Assembly: GCA_903902945.1 (NCBI GenBank)
Contig: CAIUWU010000039.1
Location: forward strand, 1 to 6,124
Length of the DNA stretch: 6,124 bases
Source of the DNA: an uncultured Pseudomonadota bacterium
GTDB lineage: Bacteria; Pseudomonadota; Gammaproteobacteria; Methylococcales; Methylomonadaceae
Reading direction: 5' to 3'
Part shown: in pieces, positions 1 through 5,605 of the stretch
How positions within the stretch are numbered: the first letter of the stretch is position 1
How the letters are laid out: every line of letters begins with the position of its first letter
Notes under the pieces: generated by a model
What the model was told of the DNA's origin: nothing
Seen by the model: the letters and a program-made list of their open reading frames with translations, nothing else
Databases searched by the model: none
Translations under genes and position numbers: made by a program

Positions 1-120
1 GGTAAATTGGCGGTTTAGCCATTTCAGAAATCACCGCTAGAATTCAAATTGCGCCAAAATTCCATTTGATAAAACCTACCCTCCACTGCCCACCAAGCCA
101 GGATTAAACCGGGCCTAAGC
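1..120. other. Left flank, no gene seen
   Basis: All three plus-strand frames meet stop codons within the first 40 bases, and nothing convincing reads through on the minus strand. The stretch is AT-rich with a C-rich patch near 75-95. It holds only a weak 5-bp inverted repeat (GCGGT at 10-14 and ACCGC at 33-37). I see no promoter, terminator or coding remnant that I would defend. It is the chromosomal flank of the insertion sequence remnant that begins at 121. Confidence 0.5.
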
Positions 121-136
121 GGCTTTATTGCATCAA
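121..136 (+). repeat. IS terminal inverted repeat, left end (downstream of transposase)
   Basis: GGCTTTATTGCATCAA matches the opposite end of the element in 13 of 16 positions; the mismatches are at positions 7, 13 and 14. The match can be stretched outward by three bases (AGC at 118-120 against GCT at 981-983), so the true boundary is uncertain by a few bases. Confidence 0.75.
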
Positions 137-182
137 GCCAGTAAAAACCCAATTTCCCCTTACCCTAATCAGCAGAGCGGAT

Positions 183-915
183 TTAGGGTGCGATCACAGT
201 CATCGGCCTACCCAACTCGGTAAACTGATTCAACAGCGCAGCTCGAATCTGTAATTCGGTGACTTGGCTATTGAAGTTTCGTGCACTGACGCGCTCACCC
301 AACAACTTGAAGCAACGCATCTTAGTTTAAACCAAGCTACGGCGATGATAGCCGCTCCATTTTTTCCAGATAGCTCGACCCAACTTTCGCCTGGCGTGTA
401 ATGTTTCGTTTCGTGCTTGGGCTCCGGGCGTATTGTCTTTCCACGGTTTCCGCATCAATGGCTAAGTGAACCTTACGCCATTGCCGACGATACTCGGCAC
501 CGTGCTTCTGGGCTTTCCATTCACCTCCACCCAGCATTTTCACACCCGTGCTATCGACCAATAAATGCAAACCGTTGGGATTTGCCCGATAGGAAATATA
601 CACCTGCAAACGCTGTTGGCAACGACACAGTGTTGAGTCATCCGGCGTCGGCCAATTCAGGTGGGATAGTTTCAATAAGCTTTCCACCATACCGGTGACT
701 TGGCGTAGCCCCAACCCGAATAGGTTTTTAACCATGAGGCATAACTGAATAGCCGCATCCGAGAATTTTTCTGCTCGCCCCCGCTTGCCGCTGGCAGGAG
801 CTAGCCCATCCATTTCTTTATCAATCCAGAGCAATAGATCACCACGCTGCTTCAAAGATCGATTGTAGTCTCGCCAATGGGTGGTTCGATATTTCGTCGG
901 TGTGGGCCTAGCCAT
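183..915 (-). pseudogene. IS5-family transposase, broken by deletion, frameshift and stop
   Basis: A DDE transposase gene that can no longer make a working enzyme. The first frame runs from the ATG at 915 (MARPTPTKYRTT...) through LLVDSTGVK, which carries the first catalytic aspartate, to HLAIDAET near 450. There the family sequence breaks. The next recognisable block, PWKDNTPGAQARNE, is in another frame and continues as WSGYHRRSLV, a TAA stop (327-329), then TKMRCFKLLGERVSARNF and on to the natural stop at 183-185. About 65 residues are missing at the junction, including the DGAYDT block with the second aspartate. The stop sits exactly where the catalytic glutamate of the YHRRSLVET motif belongs. 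The first frame alone yields 192 residues with a nonsense tail, against about 300-310 in intact relatives. No clear ribosome binding site precedes the start. The family assignment is firm; the number of deleted residues is estimated from remembered homologues. Confidence 0.92.
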
Positions 916-964
916 TCAATGTCGGAATCAGTGGATTTGTCTATACCATGGAGATGAAGGTCGA

Positions 965-980
965 TTTGTGCAACAAAGCC
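965..980 (-). repeat. IS terminal inverted repeat, right end (upstream of transposase)
   Basis: Read on the minus strand this is GGCTTTGTTGCACAAA, close to the usual IS903-type end. It lies 50 bases upstream of the transposase start codon, the normal arrangement for this group, and is better preserved than the left copy. Confidence 0.8.
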
Positions 981-1050
981 GCTCAAACCTAAAAACCTCA
1001 AAATCGCCGAACCGATTGGCATTGATCCACAAAAGCAAAACCACAACTTA

Positions 1051-1091
1051 TTTAAGGAAATGTGCATGAAAGTTTTTCCACATTCCTTAAA
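1051..1091. repeat. Imperfect inverted repeat (hairpin) upstream of the cytochrome
   Basis: TTTAAGGAA (1051-1059) pairs with TTCCTTAAA (1083-1091), and TGTG (1061-1064) pairs with CACA (1079-1082), leaving one bulged A (1060). That makes a 13-bp stem with a 14-base loop, which can itself close by GAA/TTC. It is followed by an A run on the plus strand, not a T run, so it is not an ordinary terminator in that direction; the minus strand also lacks a T tract. It could be an operator, an mRNA leader structure or a small repeat unit. Confidence 0.6.
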
Positions 1092-1225
1092 AAAATCATT
1101 CACAAACAATTAGTTAAATAAAAACACCTTATTTACCGATTTCGACGCAATGGCCAGTCATTCAAAAACACCAATCGCTATGATAAAAGTTTCTATATCT
1201 GAATATTCTGAATCACTTTTATTGT

Positions 1226-1231
1226 GAAGGG
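1226..1231 (+). promoter_or_regulatory. Ribosome binding site of the cytochrome gene
   Basis: GAAGGG ends seven bases before the ATG at 1238. It is a good Shine-Dalgarno match at the right spacing and agrees with the signal peptide in fixing that start codon. Confidence 0.75.
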
Positions 1232-1237
1232 CCTGCC

Positions 1238-4200
1238 ATGAAAAAATCACCCACCCTCTCGCTCCTAGCTTTGCTGCTGATGTTTTTCTGGCAAATCCCC
1301 AACCTGTCGGCAGCCCCTAAAGCGGTGATTTTGGGCTGGAACAATTTAGGCATGCATTGTATGGATTCGCGATATGGCGAATTCGGTATTCTTCCACCCT
1401 ACAACACTATCGAAGCGCAACTGATTGTCGATGGCAAATTGATCATCGATCCCGTAAGCAGCGGTTACCGGCTGACTTACGAAGCAATCAACGATCCCAG
1501 CGGCTCGATCAACACCACCTCGATAGCTAAAAGCGACTGGGCAACCTTTGCACCGACCTTGCTCGGCTTACCGAGCAACTGGAATGCCGATGTTGGCTTG
1601 GTGTCATCGCCGTATAACTGCAGCATGCCGGGAGCATCTAATACCCCGCAACCCATGTATAGCGGTCAGCCGGGAGCCCCTGAGAAAAGCTTTCATGCCG
1701 AAGGTATCCCGATTACCCCTTATGATAATAGTGGCAACAAAAACACTTATCCCATGATGCGACTGAAAGCATGGAGCACTGCAAATCCACTGACTCCGGT
1801 CGCCCAAACCGACATCGTGGTGCCGGTTTCCGATGAAATGAGCTGCAAAAGCTGTCACGCACCTGGTACGGATCCCAATAACACCAGCCCAGCCAAACCA
1901 TCAGCCGGCTGGATTACCAATGCCAACCCGGATCGAGAAGTCCGCTTAAACATTCTGAAAAAACATGACGATGTATTTAGCGGCCAGCCCCTATACACAG
2001 CGGCATTGAATTCTCTCAATATCGCTGACGGCTTATATGCCAATGCCATTAAAACGCCGCCTAAACCAGTCATGTGTGCGTCTTGTCATGCCTCTGAAGC
2101 ATTAGGCACCCCAGGCTATGCAACCACGCCCAGCCTTACCTCATCAATGCACTCGCGACATGCCTCAACCACGCCTCCCGGCGGGATTGCGCTGGATAGT
2201 GATAGCAATCGAAGCGCCTGCTATGAGTGCCACCCCGGATCAGCAACCAAATGTCTCAGAGGTGCGATGGGCAGTGCTGTGGCGGCCGATGGCTCTATGG
2301 AAATGCAATGTCAAAGTTGCCACGGCAATATGAGTCAGGTTGGCAACCCTGCCAGAACCGGTTGGCTGCAAGAACCGAATTGTCAAAGCTGCCATACCGG
2401 CACCGCCACATCTAACGCTGGCCAGATTCGTTATTTGTCGGTGTTTGATAACACCCAACCCGGCAGTCCGGTGCGTAGCGTATCGAATCAAACCTTCGCC
2501 ACTAATCCTGATACGCCTGCAGCCGGCGTTTCTTTATATCGATTCTCTAAAGGTCACGGCAATTTGCAATGCTCTGCCTGCCATGGCTCGACTCATGCCG
2601 AGTTTCCTTCCTCACATCAAAATGACAACGTGCGTAATATCGCCCTGCAAGGCCATACCGGCATGAATGTGGAATGCAAGTCTTGCCATACAACCAGTGG
2701 CTGGACACCATCCACGCCTATGGGCGGGCCTCATGGCATGCATGCTCTCGATCAAAACTGGGTAGACAGCCATCATGATGTGGTTTCTCAGGTTGGTCTG
2801 GCCAATTGTCAGTCCTGCCACGGTACAGACTATAGAGGCACTGTCCTGTCCCGAGTTCAGGGCGACAGAAGCTTTAATGACAAATTCAGCCAGAAATTTT
2901 ACCGGGGAGCCACGGTAGGTTGTTATTCATGCCATAACGGCCCGAACAGCAGCAACAGCAATACCAGTGCCGCTCCGTCAACAGCCGGGGTCAGCGGAGT
3001 TACCGCCCAAAACAATCCACTTGATTTGGTCATACCGGGTAATGTTGCCGGCGTAACACTGCGTATCCTGACCCAGGCTCAACACGGTAGCGTCGGCTTA
3101 AAAGATGGCATTGCCACATATTTTCCGGATCAAGGCTTTAGCGGCACAGACAGCTTTACTTTCTCGGGCTATGACGGCAGTAAAAACAGCAATGATGTCA
3201 GTGTCGGCACTGTTGTCAAAGCATCGACAGCCAATATAACGATTAGCGGAACCGGAACCGCCCCCAGCGGCGTGATGGCGACTCTCAGCCAGAACGCCGG
3301 CAGCTCGATCAACTTTACGACCACCCCTAATCCTTTAATTATTAGTGGCGATGCGCTGCACTTTAAGGCTAGCGCGAGCAATGCCAGCAGTTATCAATGG
3401 TATAAAAATGGCTGGCCGATTGCCGGGGCGACAACCGCCAACTTTGATATTGCCTCTGCCACTGCCGGCGATAGCGGCAGCTATGTGGTTCTAGCCAGCA
3501 ACAGTTTTGGAGCGCTTGCCAGTAAACCGGCTATTGCCATCAGCGTCTTAACCCCGCCGAGCATTACTAGCCAGCCAGCCGGACAAACTGTCAATGCCGG
3601 CAGCAATGTCAGTTTGAGTGTGATCGCCACCGGCACCAGCCCCCTGAGCTATCAGTGGTACAAAGACAATCTCATCTTGAGTGGAAAAACCGGCAGCGCC
3701 TTGAATCTGTCGAATGTCAGCTTGACATCGGCGGGCAGCTATACCGTCAAGGTCAGTAATCCTGCCGGCACTGTCACCAGTACCGCGGCAGTATTGACGG
3801 TGAATCAGGCACCTATCATCAGCAAACAACCGACGAATCAGAGTGTCAATCAGGGTGCGGCGGCAACATTTAGCGTCACCGCAAGTGCTTACCCTGCGCC
3901 GACTTATCAATGGTATCGTGGCACCACAGCGGTTGGAACCAATAGCGCCACGCTGACTCTCAATCCGGTCCAGCTCAGCGATGCCGGCTCCTATACGGTG
4001 GTGATCAGTAACACGCAGGGAACAGTCACCAGCACGCCGGCGACGCTGGCCGTAAAAGCCAATAGTGTCACCGCAGTGACGTCTTCGCTCAATCCGGCAA
4101 CTTATGGCAGCGCAGTCACTTTCAGCGCCACGATTACCGGCAATACTCCGACCGGAACCGTTACATTCAAAGACGGTAGCAGCACACTGGCTACGGCCAG

Positions 4201-4891
4201 CGTATCAGGCAATCTGGCCACTTACACCACCAGCACTCTGATAGCAGGAAACCACACTATCAGCGCAGCTTATGCCGGCGATGGCAACAATACTGCCAGC
4301 GTCAGTCCGACCTTGTCACAAACCATCAATAAAGCAACCACTACTGTCGCTGTCGTCTCCAACTTAGCCAGCACCACTAAAGGACAAGCGCTTACCTTGA
4401 CCGCAACCGTATCGGGCGGTTCATCAGCGAGCGGCAAAGTCAATTTTGTCGATGGCACAACCACAATAGGTTCTGCCACCCTGACGAATGGCAGCGCCAG
4501 CTTTACCACCAGCACACTTGCGGTCGGTTCGCATCTGATTCAAGCGGTATACGCTGGCGACAGCAATAATCTGACCAGTACCAGTGCGACTATTACCCAG
4601 GTCATTACTAAGGCTGTAACGGCTACCACCCTGACTTCCAGCCTCAATCCTTCAACCGCCGGTAAATCAGTTAGCTTTACCGCGACAGTGAGCGGCGGTA
4701 GTGCTGCGACCGGTTCAGTGAGTTTTATGGATGGTGCAAGCAAATTGGGTACCGGCACGGTTGCGTCAGGGAAAGCAACCTTTAGTACCAGCAAATTAGC
4801 AAAAGGCACTCACAGTATCAGCGCCTCCTATCCCGGAGATAGCAACAATAACGCGAGTGTCAGCGCGGCATTAACACAAACGGTTAACTGA
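1238..4891 (+). CDS. Exported nonaheme c-type cytochrome with Ig-like repeat stalk
   Basis: A 1217-residue exported protein. Residues 1-25/26 form a Sec signal peptide (KK, long hydrophobic core, LSA-A cleavage site). Residues 26-202 are a domain with no heme motif, opening with GWNNLGMHCMD (H40, C41, M42). Nine CXXCH motifs start at residues 203, 280, 328, 358, 382, 445, 480, 524 and 562, each expected to bind a covalent heme c; many spare histidines could be distal ligands. Residues ~578-661 resemble a cadherin-like/Big_9 domain (HGSV...GFSGTDSFTF). Three Ig domains follow (~690-770, 771-855, 856-940), each with YQWY (at 719, 805, 890) and a GSY motif, then three Big_3_5-type repeats (~941-1030, 1031-1124, 1125-1217) with YAGD/YPGD and NHTISA-like segments. 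No cysteine follows C565. There is no LPXTG, PEP-CTERM or transmembrane anchor. The likely role is multiheme electron transfer at the cell surface or outside the cell; partner and substrate are unknown. The gene appears monocistronic. I know no established symbol. Confidence 0.9.
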   Translation: MKKSPTLSLLALLLMFFWQIPNLSAAPKAVILGWNNLGMHCMDSRYGEFGILPPYNTIEAQLIVDGKLIIDPVSSGYRLTYEAINDPSGSINTTSIAKSDWATFAPTLLGLPSNWNADVGLVSSPYNCSMPGASNTPQPMYSGQPGAPEKSFHAEGIPITPYDNSGNKNTYPMMRLKAWSTANPLTPVAQTDIVVPVSDEMSCKSCHAPGTDPNNTSPAKPSAGWITNANPDREVRLNILKKHDDVFSGQPLYTAALNSLNIADGLYANAIKTPPKPVMCASCHASEALGTPGYATTPSLTSSMHSRHASTTPPGGIALDSDSNRSACYECHPGSATKCLRGAMGSAVAADGSMEMQCQSCHGNMSQVGNPARTGWLQEPNCQSCHTGTATSNAGQIRYLSVFDNTQPGSPVRSVSNQTFATNPDTPAAGVSLYRFSKGHGNLQCSACHGSTHAEFPSSHQNDNVRNIALQGHTGMNVECKSCHTTSGWTPSTPMGGPHGMHALDQNWVDSHHDVVSQVGLANCQSCHGTDYRGTVLSRVQGDRSFNDKFSQKFYRGATVGCYSCHNGPNSSNSNTSAAPSTAGVSGVTAQNNPLDLVIPGNVAGVTLRILTQAQHGSVGLKDGIATYFPDQGFSGTDSFTFSGYDGSKNSNDVSVGTVVKASTANITISGTGTAPSGVMATLSQNAGSSINFTTTPNPLIISGDALHFKASASNASSYQWYKNGWPIAGATTANFDIASATAGDSGSYVVLASNSFGALASKPAIAISVLTPPSITSQPAGQTVNAGSNVSLSVIATGTSPLSYQWYKDNLILSGKTGSALNLSNVSLTSAGSYTVKVSNPAGTVTSTAAVLTVNQAPIISKQPTNQSVNQGAAATFSVTASAYPAPTYQWYRGTTAVGTNSATLTLNPVQLSDAGSYTVVISNTQGTVTSTPATLAVKANSVTAVTSSLNPATYGSAVTFSATITGNTPTGTVTFKDGSSTLATASVSGNLATYTTSTLIAGNHTISAAYAGDGNNTASVSPTLSQTINKATTTVAVVSNLASTTKGQALTLTATVSGGSSASGKVNFVDGTTTIGSATLTNGSASFTTSTLAVGSHLIQAVYAGDSNNLTSTSATITQVITKAVTATTLTSSLNPSTAGKSVSFTATVSGGSAATGSVSFMDGASKLGTGTVASGKATFSTSKLAKGTHSISASYPGDSNNNASVSAALTQTVN

Positions 4892-5094
4892 TGTTTGGAA
4901 ATTGATCGCAATCAGAATTGACATGCAGACGGCAAGGCTGTTTTGACAACAGCCTTGCTAATTTTGCTAAACAAAACAAATCATATTGCTCTGTCAAACA
5001 TAGCCAGCACGGGAATGAAATTAAACAATAATATCAACCGAATCGAGACTGCTGACTAACATCTAGATAAATACTGATTGAGATGAATATTCAA
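4892..5094. other. Convergent intergenic spacer
   Basis: This 203-base, AT-rich gap separates the 3' ends of the cytochrome gene and the lipoprotein gene. It carries the terminator at 4932-4958 and the palindrome GAATATTC at 5085-5092. I find no ORF or RNA gene, and no hairpin with a T tract for transcription arriving on the minus strand. Confidence 0.6.
4932..4965 (+). terminator. Rho-independent terminator of the cytochrome gene
   Basis: GCAAGGCTGTT (4932-4942) pairs perfectly with AACAGCCTTGC (4948-4958) across a five-base loop. It is followed by TAATTTT and lies 40 bases after the cytochrome stop codon. On the minus strand the stem is followed by CGTCTGCATG with no T run, so it should act mainly on plus-strand transcripts. 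Confidence 0.85.
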
Positions 5095-5568
5095 TTATTC
5101 ACATTTATAGGTACTGTTTAAAACCTTGAATTTAACCGGCAATTTAGACTGTCGAGTCAAGGCAATAACATAGGGCTGGGTCATCACAGAACTTACCATA
5201 CAACCGGCATCAGGCTGTTTTAATAGCAAGACGACGGCTAAATTGGCCTGATCTTCTTTAATTTCTGTGATTTCTAATTGATATCCGCCGGAAGGTTTAC
5301 TACCAGCAAAAGCGCCGATTACCATATTATTCTGAAAATCCAGAGCAGGCATTTCCGTCGGCGAAGCCGAATGATGCTCCATCCACATCGATTTAAAACT
5401 GTCTTGATCGCGAAACATGACAAAGCGCTCATCCGGGATCGAGCTATTGACGCCGGTTTCTATGACCGAATAATCATATTGGCCCGACCCTATCTGATTG
5501 CCAAAACCATTACAACCCAGAGTTAATAAGCAGCCGGTGAAGGCTATCACTCGCTTAATACGCTTCAT
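5095..5568 (-). CDS. PrcB-family lipoprotein
   Basis: A 157-residue predicted lipoprotein. The N-terminus (KRIKR, then a hydrophobic stretch ending LTLGC) fits the lipobox pattern with C19 as the lipidated residue. N20 follows, not aspartate, so by the E. coli rule it would go to the outer membrane. Residues ~82-138 match the PrcB family (PF14343): GAFAGSKPSGGY (GGY at 94-96), then LEITEI, a hydrophobic strand AVVLLL, and the closing TQPYVIAL. C123 and C156 could form a disulfide. PrcB is known as a subunit associated with the secreted dentilisin protease of Treponema denticola; whether this homologue binds a protease is inference. A weak Shine-Dalgarno (CAGG, seven bases before the ATG) supports the start. 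It lies 37 bases downstream of another minus-strand gene and is probably cotranscribed with it. Confidence 0.82.
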   Translation of the reverse strand: MKRIKRVIAFTGCLLTLGCNGFGNQIGSGQYDYSVIETGVNSSIPDERFVMFRDQDSFKSMWMEHHSASPTEMPALDFQNNMVIGAFAGSKPSGGYQLEITEIKEDQANLAVVLLLKQPDAGCMVSSVMTQPYVIALTRQSKLPVKFKVLNSTYKCE

Positions 5569-5605
5569 ACAACAACCTGATTAATTAACTCTGTTTAGCT
5601 GATAT

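Larger units (their letters stand above)
121..980 (-). mobile_element. Degenerate IS5-family (IS903-group) insertion sequence
   Basis: An 860-base remnant bounded by imperfect inverted ends: GGCTTTATTGCATCAA at 121-136, and the reverse complement of 965-980, GGCTTTGTTGCACAAA (13 of 16 identical). The GGCTTTGTTG start matches the ends of IS903-type elements as I remember them. The transposase inside is on the minus strand and is broken. Intact relatives are about 1.05 kb, so roughly 0.2 kb has been lost, all of it apparently inside the transposase gene. No target-site duplication is visible: GGCCTAAGC lies left of 121 and GCTCAAACC right of 980. Between the left end and the transposase stop is a small hairpin (162-168 pairs with 183-189). 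The element cannot move on its own but its ends might still be recognised by a related transposase. Confidence 0.85.
981..1237 (+). promoter_or_regulatory. AT-rich leader of the cytochrome gene
   Basis: This 257-base gap between the insertion sequence and the cytochrome gene has no convincing ORF. It holds a strong imperfect hairpin (1051-1091) and an A/T-rich stretch at 1104-1130 that could act as an upstream promoter element. The best -10 candidate is TATGAT at 1179-1184, which would place transcription start near 1191, but I find no good -35 box at 16-18 bases from it. An 8-base palindrome GAATATTC lies at 1201-1208 and recurs at 5085-5092. The promoter therefore must be here or inside the IS remnant, but I cannot place it firmly. 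Confidence 0.4.

Noticed and set aside
162..189. Hairpin ACCCTAA/TTAGGGT as terminator of the transposase gene
   Set aside because: The stem is only seven base pairs, it overlaps the stop codon and the T run on the minus strand starts too far away.
417..698. Plus-strand ORF of 93 codons
   Set aside because: It lies antisense inside the transposase remnant and has no ribosome binding site or recognisable protein motif.
881..1069. Plus-strand ORF of 62 codons near the IS end
   Set aside because: It crosses the IS boundary and ends in the hairpin; no family resemblance or good start signal.
852..1109. Minus-strand ORF of 85 codons crossing the IS right end
   Set aside because: It overlaps the transposase start in another frame and spans the inverted repeat; its composition looks like non-coding translation.
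1151..1184. Sigma-70 promoter using TGGCCA and TATGAT
   Set aside because: The spacing of 22 bases is too long, and no better -35 box lies at 16-18 bases from TATGAT.
2340..2666. Plus-strand ORF of 108 codons within the cytochrome gene
   Set aside because: It is an alternate-frame shadow of the heme region; the main frame has nine CXXCH motifs and a signal peptide.
3548..3910. Minus-strand ORF of 120 codons opposite the Ig domains
   Set aside because: It arises from the repetitive, GC-biased codon use of the Ig repeats; no motif or ribosome binding site supports it.
4270..4809. Two minus-strand ORFs (81 and 89 codons) rich in V, L and A
   Set aside because: They look like membrane peptides but are simply the antisense of Thr/Ser/Ala-rich Ig repeats, at matching positions in successive repeats.
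3200..4880. Possible CRISPR or short tandem DNA repeat array
   Set aside because: The periodic words come from protein domains of about 85-95 residues with diverged DNA; there are no identical repeats with regular spacers.
5581..5588. TTAATTAA palindrome between the two minus-strand genes
   Set aside because: A short AT-rich palindrome expected by chance in this intergenic composition.
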